64,000 nucleotides of DNA, taken from NCBI RefSeq assembly GCF_047663525.1, contig NC_092588.1:139492501-139556500 (forward strand), read 5' to 3'. This DNA comes from Anas platyrhynchos (Eukaryota > Chordata > Aves > Anseriformes > Anatidae). The notes beneath the pieces were generated by a model. The model was not told the origin of the DNA, searched no databases, and saw nothing but the letters and a program-made list of their open reading frames with translations. A program made the position numbers and the translations under genes. Below, piece by piece: positions 1-10,271 of the stretch. Position 1 is the stretch's first letter. Every line of letters begins with the position of its first letter.

Positions 1-31
1 TTGTTGCTGTTGTTTTTCTTGACTTTTCAAG

Positions 32-107
32 GAAACTAGAGGAACCGACTAATACTTCGTTTGCCAACCCATTGTATGAAGACCTTAATTCACCTGGGAA
101 AGCAAAG
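32..107 (+). CDS. MALRD1: MALRD1-like gene, antepenultimate coding exon (partial gene)
   Basis: A 76-base exon lies between a pyrimidine-rich acceptor (TTGACTTTTCAAG) and a perfect donor (GTAAGC at 108). It begins with one base completing a split codon and ends in phase 0. The peptide reads KLEEPTNTSFANPLYEDLNS then PGKAK. FANPLYEDL is an FxNPxY motif, the type of tyrosine signal that binds PTB-domain adaptors in cytoplasmic tails of LDL-receptor-like proteins. It joins in frame to the exons at 2825 and 3655. The gene name is inferred from the tail motifs and from the position immediately upstream of, and in the same direction as, PLXDC2; the LDLa and MAM domains that would prove MALRD1 lie outside the window. 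Another single-pass endocytic receptor is the main alternative. Confidence 0.72.
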
Positions 108-346
108 GTAAGCAGCAATAGCTGTTCCTATACATTCAGAAAAATATGAGGTTGTTAACATCAAATAGGTTTCCCATTAAAACAAACTGTGTAATTCCTC
201 ACTAAATGCTATTTAATAAAAGAAGACTAAACTGTTGCATCACTCGGATCAGTTCCAGTACATTTTCAGTACAGAGGCAGATTTGAAATCGATTCAGTTC
301 TGTGAACATGTTTTAAACAAATACTGGCTGTGGGCTATTGAATCTG

Positions 347-514
347 AAAAAAAAAAAAAAAAAAAAAAAAAGAGGTTTTACATTAAGTATTTAGCTAAAC
401 ATATCAAAGAAAAGCTCACTGGGACTTATGTCCATGTTTTGCTTCTGGAAAAAAAAATGAAATGAAATGAAATAAAACAAAACAAAACAAAACAAAATAA
501 AATAAAATAAAACA
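347..514. repeat. Poly(A) run and A-rich pentanucleotide repeats
   Basis: A run of 25 A is seen at 347-371. It is followed at 449-514 by AAATG, AAAAC and AAAAT pentamers in succession. The A-rich tracts could be tails of old retroposed copies, but no body is recognisable upstream. Confidence 0.8.
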
Positions 515-612
515 ATGCTACAAACATAATACACAATTTACACAATTCATCACTCAAATTGTCTTTGCACACTCACATAAGTTTAATAAAATGTGCATTA
601 CTGTTTCCATTA

Positions 613-1671
613 TGTCGTGGTTCCGCTCGAGTGGGCAGCCGAGCTCCACCACAGCCGCTCTCTCACTCCCCCTCCTCAAAGAGGAATGGGGAGAAAATAT
701 GTGAAAAGGGCTCAAGGATTGAGATAAGGACGAGAAAATCACGCAATAATTAGTGTAACGGGCAAACCAGACTCAGCATAAGAAGACAGATAGTAAGATT
801 TATTGCTCATTACTAACAAGCTAGAGAAGTGAGAAACAAAGGAAAGAAACCAAAAGCACCTCCCCCCCCATCCACCCTCTTCCACCTCCTCCCCCCGAGC
901 GGCGCAGGGGAACAGGGGAATGGGGGTTATGGTCAGTCTACAGCACTTCTTCTCTGCCGCTCCTTCTCGGTCACTCTCGTCCCCTGTGCTGTGGGGTCCC
1001 ACCCACGGGATGCAGTCCTTGACGAACTGATCCGGCGTGGGCTTCCCACAGGCAGCAGCTCTTCCAGAACTGCTCCAGATATGGGTCCGTACCACGGGGT
1101 CCATCCCTCAAGAGAAAACTGCTCCAACCTGGCTCCCCTACGGGCAGCAGCTCCTGCCAGATCACCTGCTCCTGTGTGGTCTCCTCTCCACGGGCTACAG
1201 GTCCGGCCCGGAATCTGCTCCGGCAGGGGTCTTCCACAGGCGGCAGCCTCCATCAGTGCAGGGCCACCTGCTCCACCGTGGTCTCCTCCACGGGCTGCAG
1301 CGTGGAACCCTGCTCCACCATGGTACTCCATGGGCTGCAGGGGAACATCCTGCTTCACCATGGTCCTCACCACAGGCCGCAGGGGACTTCTGCTCCGGCG
1401 CCTGGAGCACCTCTCCCCCTCCTTCTACACTGACCTTGGCACCTGCAAGGCTGTTTCTCACTCCCTTGACTCTCCCGGCTGCTGTGTGGCGCAGCGTTTT
1501 TTCCCTGTCTTAAATATGCTCTCACAGAGGCGCAAAACAACATCGCTTATTGGCTCAGATCTGGAAAACAATGGGGCCCTTCCCAAACATGGGGCGTCTT
1601 CTAGATCTTTCTCACAGAAACCACCCCTATGACCCCCTGCTACCAAAACCTTGCCACGTAAAACCACTACA
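613..1671 (-). mobile_element. Solo LTR of an avian endogenous retrovirus, antisense in a MALRD1 intron
   Basis: The segment starts TGTCGTGGTT and ends CCACTACA, so it has TG...CA termini. It is flanked by CATTA (608-612) and CATCA (1672-1676), a 5-base target duplication with one mismatch. Orientation is set to minus because that strand reads, in order, a TGTAGTGG start, a TATA-like CATATTTAAG (1509-1518), a GC-rich region and an AATAAA (799-804) before the end. The middle (about 1000-1420) is a degenerate GC-rich minisatellite based on CCACGGGCTGCAG and GGAGCAG units, and long open frames there (for example 829-1632) come from the repeats. No gag, pol or env sequence is present. The family looks ERVL/ERVK-like by resemblance to common bird LTRs; exact subfamily is not determined. 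Confidence 0.75.
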
Positions 1672-2824
1672 CATCACTATAAAATTAATCTTGAAACTAA
1701 ACAAACAAGTCTACACACTATCTGATCTTTGACCATGTTTCTCCTTCATGCCATTTGGTTATCATCATTAAGAGACTTCTGTAGTAATAAAGAAGTTTGC
1801 AAACAAAATATATGTCTAAAAGTGAACATAGTGCAGTAAAATATTTCAAGGCTAGATTTAACTATCACATTAGAGTGGTAGCTAAACTTTATGTTTTACA
1901 TTTAACAAGAGAAATATAATTGACTTAAAATGTAGCTGTCTGCTATTTATTGTTGAAAATAATACAGACCTTGGATTTACTAGGAACCAAATAAAATTTA
2001 AAACATCTTCAGTTTGATATTATTAGCATTGAAATAATTAGGTTTGGTTAGAGATAGAAAAATAAAATTTCCTTGTCCTTTCCACAGTCAATAATATAAG
2101 ATTCCACCACAGTTTTGAACAGGATTAATTATGACATCTCATTTACTTTTTATAAAAGTTTTACACATGATTTTAGAGAGATTAGATCAAGTTAATTCAC
2201 TTATAGGTTTGAATTTGTGAGAGCTCCACGTTGGAAATGTTCCCATCACAATAATGTCCAATGTATCAGGACATTTGTTTAGTTAAAATAGATTCCTGAC
2301 ATGCTTCATTTAATAGCAAGCTCAAAAAACAGAAGCACAATATCTGGAGAGAGATTTTCATAGAAGACAGCTCCAGGCACTGTGATTGAAGCCCAATGCT
2401 GTAGCAGATTTTCCTGTTTTCCTTAAGGCTGTGAATATATGTGTTTTCACTAATTCTTCCTTTAAAGGAGAAAACAGGAGTTATGTCAGGAGTTTTGCCT
2501 GAGACTGACGAACCTTACATCCAAATGACGTATCACCAATCAAAAGATACTATAAAACATGAGCAACAACTCTTATCTCAGACTGAATACCCACAAGTTA
2601 AGCATTTGTGGGCATCTCTATTTCATAAAGAAAGAACAATTCTCACTGTACTTTTTCTGAACATTTAAACCATGCAAACCTAGTGTTGACACGCTTGTCT
2701 ACACTACTGTTTGCACTTCTGCATTCACAGGGTGTGTTACTTTGACAACCACATGTAATGATATTTCCTGAATATCACTTGCAGCTGAATAAAAATATTC
2801 TGAAACAGTTGTGTCTTTTTACAG

Positions 2825-2881
2825 TCTCCCGGGTACACCACCTCACCCACTGTTCAGATCAGTGTTTCTCCATGGCATGAG
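2825..2881 (+). CDS. MALRD1: MALRD1-like gene, penultimate coding exon
   Basis: A 57-base, 19-codon phase-0 exon follows the acceptor TCTTTTTACAG and is followed by the donor GTATGT at 2882. It encodes SPGYTTSPTVQISVSPWHE, a Ser/Thr/Pro-rich stretch with no hydrophobic segment, as expected of a cytoplasmic tail linker. Phase matches the exons on both sides, so the reading frame runs unbroken across all three. Both splice sites and the phase are seen directly; the gene name is inferred from synteny. Confidence 0.68.
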
Positions 2882-3654
2882 GTATGTAATAATATATTTC
2901 TCTTCTAAAGTAGGATATGTGTTGGGCTATTAAATAAAATGCTATAGTAGAGGTAATAGAAAGAAATCACTTCAAGTTAAAGGTATACTGTTGTTCATTG
3001 TATTCACACCTCTGGAACTCTGAGAAAGATGACCAGGGCTGTAATGGCCACCAAGGTCCTCAAGATAGAAATTTCATCAGTACTGTTTAATGTAGCTGCT
3101 TGTTATGTCATACAGTAGTTCAAAAATTTCCAGTAAGACAGATGCTGAATAAAATATTTAAAACAATTAAAGTCCTTGCCTGAAGAGTTCATATTATATT
3201 TTTTTTCCTGATATGTTCCTCAGCCAAGAACTTAGAACTCTTAATGAACTGAAGTATCTTTCAAGAGATATATGTCTACATTGTTTCTCCTTTAAATTAC
3301 AATACCATGTAACAAAATTAGTGACCTACTTTGGTTACATTACTGTACATGGATTTTCCCAAAACAATACTATATGTTGGAGAAGGAGCTCTGCAGACAA
3401 ATAAAACAAAGTGGGAACAGATGCAGAAGAAGGTTAAGTTATTTAGTCAGGTGTAAATGGTTGATGATGATTTTTGGTGGAGCTATGCTATCTTTTGTCA
3501 GCTGAAAATCTGGTCTAGAATGTTAAGAGATTTTATTGATTTATTTGAACTTACTGTATTACTTTGACACTTGGAAATCTACAGCCATTTTTATGCTCTA
3601 ACTAATGAATTGAATTAGTTGTTTCTTTAAATTTTGTTCTGTTTTTACTTTTAG
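2882..3654 (+). other. Last intron of MALRD1-like gene
   Basis: A short 773-base intron between phase-0 exons, with donor GTATGT and acceptor TTTTTACTTTTAG. It is AT-rich and I recognise no repeat or coding signal inside it. Confidence 0.68.
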
Positions 3655-3771
3655 TATCCATTTAATGAAGGTGTGAATGCTACCTCTTTTCTAAATCCTC
3701 TCTATGGTGAGGCAACAGAAGACATGGAGAAATTATGGAGTTCCTTGAAAATAGACAAAAAACAGGATTAA
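3655..3771 (+). CDS. MALRD1: MALRD1-like gene, terminal coding exon with stop
   Basis: The last exon follows the acceptor TTTTTACTTTTAG and holds 38 codons plus a TAA stop at 3769-3771. It carries a second FxNPxY-type motif, FLNPLYGEA, and ends with the acidic/basic tail EKLWSSLKIDKKQD. The three exons together give about 83 residues of tail with NPLY motifs roughly 45 residues apart. If the gene is MALRD1, the protein is an intestinal membrane protein linked in mouse (Diet1) to FGF15/19 and bile-acid control; that function comes from the family, not from this sequence. Confidence 0.7.
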   Translation, partial: YPFNEGVNATSFLNPLYGEATEDMEKLWSSLKIDKKQD

Positions 3772-4083
3772 TATTGCTTGTGACTCTGCCTGAAGATTTG
3801 TTCTAAAATCTGAAAGTATGTTATGATACTGCAGCGTTTGCTATATGATGAATAACTCTCTACATAATAACTCTTTTATTGGTATAATTCAGAATGTAAC
3901 ATTACATTAAAATGGAATCTATAAATATATATATATAAATATATATAAATCCATATATACATATGTAGTCTTTCACATTTCTGTTGATGCAGAAATGTAT
4001 TGGTAACTATAACTGTGAATTCATTTTATATAAGGGCAATTTAAATTCCAGTATGTTAATAAAATGTTTAATCCAATCCAGAT
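3772..4083 (+). other. 3'UTR of MALRD1-like gene
   Basis: Sequence from the TAA stop to the likely cleavage zone about 20 bases after the AATAAA at 4058. It contains an ATATATAAATATATATAAAT run at about 3922-3962 that could form AU-rich structure. The 3' limit is inferred from the poly(A) signal only. Confidence 0.55.
4058..4063 (+). terminator. Canonical poly(A) signal AATAAA
   Basis: AATAAA lies 287 bases after the stop codon and is the first canonical hexamer in the 3'UTR. A weaker ATTAAA-like hexamer occurs near 3906. Confidence 0.55.
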
Positions 4084-4691
4084 TCCTGAGGTCTGAGAAT
4101 CATAATTTTGTGCCTATTATTTGAGAAATGATAACAAATATTTCTGTAACATATATTTCTGTAATGTTATATTAGAAAGGGATTTTAAATGGCTGTTTTA
4201 GTGTTCCAAGGGGCAGAAGAAAAAGGGAAGTATTTTTATAATTAGAAGCATATCAAGCTAATCAAAAATGGTCATAAATCATGGATATGAATATCAGCTC
4301 AAGTATGTGGTTCAGCAATGTGACATACTGGTATGTACATTTATTTTAACTAAGTATATTTATTGTTAACCTTGAAAGCCATATCTGACCAAATTCCCTC
4401 TGGTCAGCTCTCCAATGGTTACCACAGTGCTACTGGTGTTTTTAGCTTAGTGATCTACAGAGAGCTGTCTTTTCTAGAGAAACTAAAATATAGCATCTTC
4501 TATAATGCCCACTTGAATTATCTAGTGGTCATTTTCAATTTGAAGGTTTAAGTGTTCCTGCTGTACTTATGTTTTCTTCCCTTACTGTATTTTCACTTAA
4601 TTTAAAACCCATTGGAAAGTTCCAAAGATATATAGTACTCCTTCATACTTATTAAAATAAACATCTGGATAGCAGATAGTATCTGTGTTAA
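4084..4691. other. Intergenic AT-rich sequence after the MALRD1-like gene
   Basis: Unique AT-rich DNA between the inferred cleavage site and the first CR1 fragment. A 62-codon open frame at 4363-4551 has no support and I see no other feature. Confidence 0.6.
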
Positions 4692-5152
4692 TTCCAGAGA
4701 AGGGTGACGAAGCTGGTGAGGGGCCTGGAGAACAAGTCCTACGAGGAGCGGCTGAAGGAGCTGGGCTTGTTCAGCCTGGAGAAGAGGAGGCTCAGAGGCA
4801 ACCTTATCGCTCTCTACAGATACCTTAAAAGAGGCTGTAGTGAGGTGGGGGTTGGTCTGTTCTCCCACGTGCCTGGTGACAGGACGAGGGAGAATGGGCT
4901 TAAGTTGCAACAGGGGAGTTTTAGGTTGGATGTTAGTAAGAACTTCTTTACTGAAAGGGTTGTTAGGCACTGGAACAGGCTGCCCAGGGAGGTGGTGGAG
5001 TCACCATCCCTGGAAGTCTTTAAAAGACATTTAGATGTAGAGCTTAGGGATATGGTTTAGTGGGGACTGTTAGTGTTAGGTTAGAGGTTGGACTCGATGA
5101 TCTTGAGGTCTCTTCCAACCTAGAAATTCTGTGATTCTGTGATTCTGTGATT
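4692..5152 (+). mobile_element. CR1 LINE, 5'-truncated 3' end
   Basis: The plus strand encodes the ORF2 C-terminus in one open frame (4704-5060), with [16 protein letters not shown] early and [20 protein letters not shown] near the end. It is followed by the short CR1 3'UTR and tandem ATTCTGTG tail units at 5128-5152. The piece closely resembles the copies at 15785 and 41503, so it belongs to the same young subfamily. Only about 120 of the final ORF2 codons remain; the reverse-transcriptase domain is missing. Confidence 0.93.
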
Positions 5153-5503
5153 TAGGGAAATCTGAAATGCTTGACATTTATTAGACTTTCAAGTCTCCAC
5201 ACAAAAAAGCACATGGAAGCCTGGTTTCAACCCATCATTCATGAGACTGCTTAGTTTTGGGTGGTGGTTTTGGGTTTTGGTTTGTTTGTTTTTATTTTAT
5301 TTTTATTTTTTTCTTAATAACACAATAGTATTCATACCTGAATACTATTCATACCTGTATACTAATACACAGAACAACTTTTCAGATGATTTTTTCTTAT
5401 TAACTGGCATATTATTTCAAGGTTAACAGAAGTAACAAGACACGATTCACATTGATATTTATTTATCCATCATCCTCTCCACACCTTTCTGGCAATATGC
5501 TCT

Positions 5504-5765
5504 GAATCATAGAAACATAGAACATCCTGAGCTAGAAGGGACCCAGAAGGATCATTCTGGCTTCACACAGGACCACCTAAAAACCAAACCACGTGTCTGA
5601 GAGCGTTGTCGAAACACTTGAACTCCAGCAAACTCAGTGCCTTGACCACTTCCCTGGGGAGCCTGTTCCAGTGACTGACCACACTCTCCATGAAGAATCT
5701 TTTTCTAATATGCAACCTAAACCTCCCCTGGACCCATCCCCTCAGGTCCTATCACTGGTAAGTGA
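5504..5765 (-). mobile_element. Old CR1 fragment, 3' end
   Basis: The minus strand shows decayed CR1 sequence: the terminal GAATCATAGAAAC at 5504, CTTCCCTGGGGAGCCTGTTCCAGTG in the middle (the reverse complement of codons for [13 protein letters not shown] residues), and CAACCTAAACCTCCCCTGG further in. Substitutions and indels break the reading frame, so it is older than the copy just upstream. A small ATCACTGGTAAGTGATAGGTGATAAG duplication marks its inner edge. Confidence 0.85.
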
Positions 5766-8700
5766 TAGGTGATAAGTACCTCTGCCAAACTGTAAAACTA
5801 TATTACAGTTGCCTCTCTCTTATTTAATCCCCTGTAGCATTCTCAGTTCTTCCCCAAACTCTATAGCCTACCCAAAAACTTATGCCTCTTGAACTTGTTT
5901 TCCTGATATGTCCTAACTACAGATCAAAAAAGGATGTAATAGTTAAAATGCCTGGCCCAGAGCTACGTGTGTGCTGAGCAGATGCGGTATGTTGGCTGGT
6001 TGGCCAGTTGGCAGCACACTGCAACTTCTCTCCCTCCATGCCCTGAAGCTGGACTGTTGTTTCCTGCCTTGCTGCTGATTTTAATGAAGCTGGTCAGAGC
6101 TTCACATGTTTCAGGCACACACCTGCCTTAATGCTGGGTTTTGCTGGAAGTGACTAAAAGTTATTCATGAAGGCTTTAATAAGGAACCATAGCAAGATGA
6201 TCACACATGCTGTTTTCCTTCTGAAACATGATTAATAAGACAGAAATATGGAATTTGTTTATTATACTTGTTAAGTTGATACACAGAAAAGGCTTGATAC
6301 AGCAAAGTGCCAAGTGCCTCCAGCTCCTGAACTCTCTGGTATTTTGATTAAATCTGTCTGAGATGATTGCTCTCTGCATTATAAACAGGCATTGAGCATT
6401 CCTAGAAGATCAAGCCCATGTAGTCAAATTCTCATTTATTTTGCAATAAAGTGACAATGCTTTCAGAATTTTATTAAATACTGAAATGCTGGTTATGACA
6501 TAGTCCTTAAATCTCCAAGCATGATGTCCTAACTATGTCTTTCCGTAAAAAAAAAAAAAATAAATAAAATAATAATATTATTATATTACAAGGAAAAAAT
6601 TGGTAACGGTAGAATTTTAGCATGTTTTTCCTTATGAAACAAAATATATTTATTTTATTTATAAAATATATTCATTTCACTTATATTGGTACTCATATTT
6701 TAATGTCCGGTATGGAAACATATGATTTGTCATTATAAAGAATTATTGTAAAAGCACTCAGAGAATGTATTTCTCATCAGTAGCTGTTTCCTTAGAGAAT
6801 TGTCACTATTCTGTATTAACTCCTAAGCAAGCTAGGCTTTTACTAAAATCATTTTCCACTTTTATGTTTATAGAATATTTTTAAGTAAATTGTTAGCATT
6901 CAGACTTTTCATCTTCCTGAACTTCAATTGTTTTTCACTATTTTTATTTCACCCTGAACAAAAGATTCACTTATATCCACTCTACGGTAATGGTCTCAAA
7001 CTTAACAGCCTGACTAACAACAACCCAAAAATGAAACATTTAAGTTACAGATAAAAATTATACTTTTTATGTCAGTTTTGGAAACTTGGCAGTACTTTGA
7101 ACCAAAGCAGTAGAATTCAAATTTTCATTCAGAATTGCCACAAATTCACTTTCAAGATCTAAAGAAAATGTCAGAGAGAAAGAATTTGTTAAATATTTAT
7201 ACATAGGTTTCTTACATCTCCTAGTTAATAATAGTCCTTGACTAAGTAGCCTCTCTAAGCTCATGCAAACCCATTAATTCCACAAAAATTAAGTTTCCAA
7301 CAGAGGCTTGTTTTCTGGGAGTATATTTTAAGATAGTTCCTCTAGCTAGATGATGAATACTGTACTTAGTCTAGTTTAATGTTGTTTGTACATTAATGAA
7401 TCAAGTAAATAGCAGAAATAAATTGCAAGACAATTTTTTAACAAAACCTAATACCACTTTCAGTGTGGTTTATATGCTCTGTTCAGAGTTGTACCTCCAA
7501 AAATCCTGGAGTCATGAAGAATATTTCCTGATTTTGGCTGATCTTTTTCAATGTAAAGCATAGTTAGAATACATACCAACAACCAAGTTTCATACACAGC
7601 CTCTTATTTTGTTGTACCTTTGACCAGAAGGTTGCCACCCTTGTTCAGAAAGGTGGCTGTACTATGCATGTTCCTGCAGCAGCCAACCACACATCTTCAG
7701 AAATGCCAAGCAAGTTAATGTTCATCTTTCAATTGTAATTCACCATTTGTAGCTACAATCATTCTTAAAGGAAATATTTCATGCTTGAAAAACATGGATT
7801 TTTTTTCTATAGATTATTCATTAATAAGTAATTATTGTTAATTATTAATCATTAATGTTTTTCTATAGATTAATCAATATGTGGCAACTAGGCTATAGTA
7901 AACTGTAAAGTATAGTAGACATTGTGAGTTTGCATTTTAATTTGATGAGTATACTCAAAGTGAATCTTAAACATGTGGGGAAAGGAATAGATCAAAACAG
8001 TACCTTAATTGCACAGGAATATACAGTACAACATTATTTTTCTATTATAGTCCCCCCACACACACACACACCTTTTTCTTTGTCCTCATCTTAATATGGC
8101 CAAAGAGCAACATAGACTAGAAGAGGAGATCCTAAAGGATCCTAGAAGAGGGTTCAAGAACATAACACTTGAGTTAACTGAGCATTCAAGAGGTGAGAAT
8201 GGAACGTAGTAGATAAACAAGAATTGCTCGTGGTGTGATGCTGGATTTCTTGCAGTCCTTTTCTATGGACCACAAGCCAAAATATGTGTGTCTCCTAATG
8301 CAGATCCAAACTACCAGAAAGAATTTTCCATTTTGACAGTTCAATTCATGTTTTTTAAATGTATACATCTGCTTTTGAACATTTATTCAAAACAGCAGTT
8401 CATGTGCCCTTTTATTTATGAATGAGGTTAATTTATTATGCTTTAGGGAAGAGCTGGTCAAGTTCAGATAAATGTTTAAGCAATAGGATGAAGCCAAAAG
8501 CATTATCACCTACAGGGGAGGGGTGGATATTCTATTTTTCCAATGAAAATGTGAGTCTCTGAGAATAGTCAGCAGGCATGCCCGACTGGGTTAAAAGGGT
8601 TTAACAGAGCACAAATGAGCACAAATTATTCATGGGAATTCTTTAATCTTCTGTTTAATTATGTGATCATTCCTAAAACAAAGACTTTGATTGATCATAA

Positions 8701-9869
8701 TGGCAGGAAGATGTCAGTTTGCACTCAGCACAGTGATTAGCATAGAGCTACAAAGAAAAAGAAAAAAAAAAGTGTTTTAATGCTTTTTGCATGTTTTAAA
8801 AGTTTGAGATGCTATGTCTAAATAATTTAGAGGTAATTATATGTATTTTTTTTTCCAAAGAAATCTGTTTTCAGTTCACTCCTTACTTCAGTCTTTAATA
8901 TCGAATCCTACTTCTTCAAGTCACCCATTTTTCTTTTTTCAACCACTTAATACAAATCATAAAAGTATTTTATGTTATATATGACATGTGAACTTATAAT
9001 GCTTTAGTCATCATTGTTACAGTTTTGATAACTAAGACTGAAGGCAATTGACTGAGCAGTAAGGAATATTGACTTTAAATACAGTTACTTGATACAGTTT
9101 ACTGTATAGACTGTTAACATTAGTAATCTATTTGGTATTCACATGGATATGTTAGCAAGAAGTGGACATTAATAAGCACTACATTACAATTGGTCTCTGA
9201 TGAAACTGTGTATTACGGCTACATTAGTAGTTAAAATATTCTACATGATTCGTGTAAAGTGTTGTCAGGGAATTAATAATGATTTGCTTCTTTTTGAAAA
9301 ACGGGGCTGTATTCATTGTAACAACATGATTAATCATGTAATAAATTAACTCAAGGAGGTAAGTAAGACACTCAGAGTTTTGTGCTGCCCTGAGTTTAAA
9401 TGCAAAATTGCTACTGACACAAAGCAAATCAAAAGGATAAAGGAATACACTCCTACGTATTTTAATACCAAAGCTCAAATATCTTGAAGATAAAAAGGAT
9501 TAGAATTCTTGGCAATTTCTGTTTGTCTGCCTTATCCTTTAAGTGAATTCTCTGGACAACCTAGAGAAAATTCAGTGGCCAAAGAATGCTCTATTTCAAA
9601 AGTTCTGGTAACTCATAATAATTTCCTTTGCATAGCAAGGCAATCTTTTTTAAAGAGCAATGTTGCTGCACATTAGCAACACTTCAGCTGCTACCTTAAA
9701 CCACTTAAAAACCAACTTATTTTTTAGCTTCATGCTAAGCTTTTAAACTTTTAGCTCAGCTTGAAGTTCTGTTTCTCAGAGACAAGAGTTTTGTAAAGCA
9801 GTGTTGATACATTTTGATTTACTCTCATTTTATTTTCCTGTTTGTATGGATTTCTATCTCACCACCACT
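5766..9869. other. Intergenic AT-rich DNA
   Basis: No gene is recognised. The stretch includes an A-run at about 6547, a short CA repeat at about 8056-8071, and a local duplication of TTTTTCTATAGATTA (about 7802 and 7858). A GC-balanced piece at about 8540-8760 could be conserved non-coding DNA, but that cannot be tested here. Confidence 0.5.
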
Positions 9870-10215
9870 TATTGTGGTTCTTTTACCCTGCTGGGCAGTT
9901 GAACTCCACCACAACCACTCTCTCACTTCCCCTCCTAAAAAAAGGGTGAGAAAATGTGATGAAAAGGGCTCAAGGGTTGAGATAAGGACAAATTCACTCA
10001 CCAATTATTGTCATGGGCAAAACAAACTCAACAGAGGGAGATTAATAACATTTATTATCTATTACTAAAAGGCTAGAACAGTGATAAACTAAAAGGGAAC
10101 TGAAAACACCTTTCCCTCCAACCACCATCTTCCACCTCCTCCCCCCAGGTGGCCCAGGGAAACATCTCCCCCCCAGATCCCCTGCTCCTGCGTGGGCTCC
10201 TCTCCATAGGCTGCA
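9870..10215 (-). mobile_element. Truncated second copy of the same ERV LTR
   Basis: It matches the 613-900 end of the solo LTR: TTGTGGTTC, a GCAGTTGAACTCCACCACAACC stretch, the GAAAAGGGCTCAAGGRTTGAGATAAGGAC block, an AATAAA on the minus strand (TTTATT near 10050), then TCTTCCACCTCCTCCCCCCAG and one GGGCTCCTCTCCATAGGCTGCAG unit of the internal repeat. The U3 half with the TATA-like box is missing and the sequence passes directly into a TATT microsatellite. No target duplication can be identified. Confidence 0.75.
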
Positions 10216-10220
10216 GCCCA

Positions 10221-10271
10221 TGTATTTATTTATGTATTTATTATATATTTATTATGTATGTATTTATTTAA
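10221..10271. repeat. (TATT)n microsatellite
   Basis: TATT units with TATG and ATAT interruptions directly abut the broken end of the LTR copy. Confidence 0.85.

Larger units (their letters stand above)
108..2824 (+). other. Intron of MALRD1-like gene
   Basis: This GT...AG intron holds an A-run and pentanucleotide repeats at its 5' end and an antisense solo LTR (613-1671); the rest is AT-rich sequence in which I see no exon. An open frame at 2441-2668 has no usable splice sites joining it to the neighbouring exons and is not called. Confidence 0.7.

Noticed and set aside
829..1632. 267-codon plus-strand open frame and several overlapping frames on both strands
   Set aside because: They lie inside the ERV LTR and come from its GC-rich minisatellite (Ala/Pro/Ser/Gly-rich, all frames open). 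No retroviral gene motif is present.
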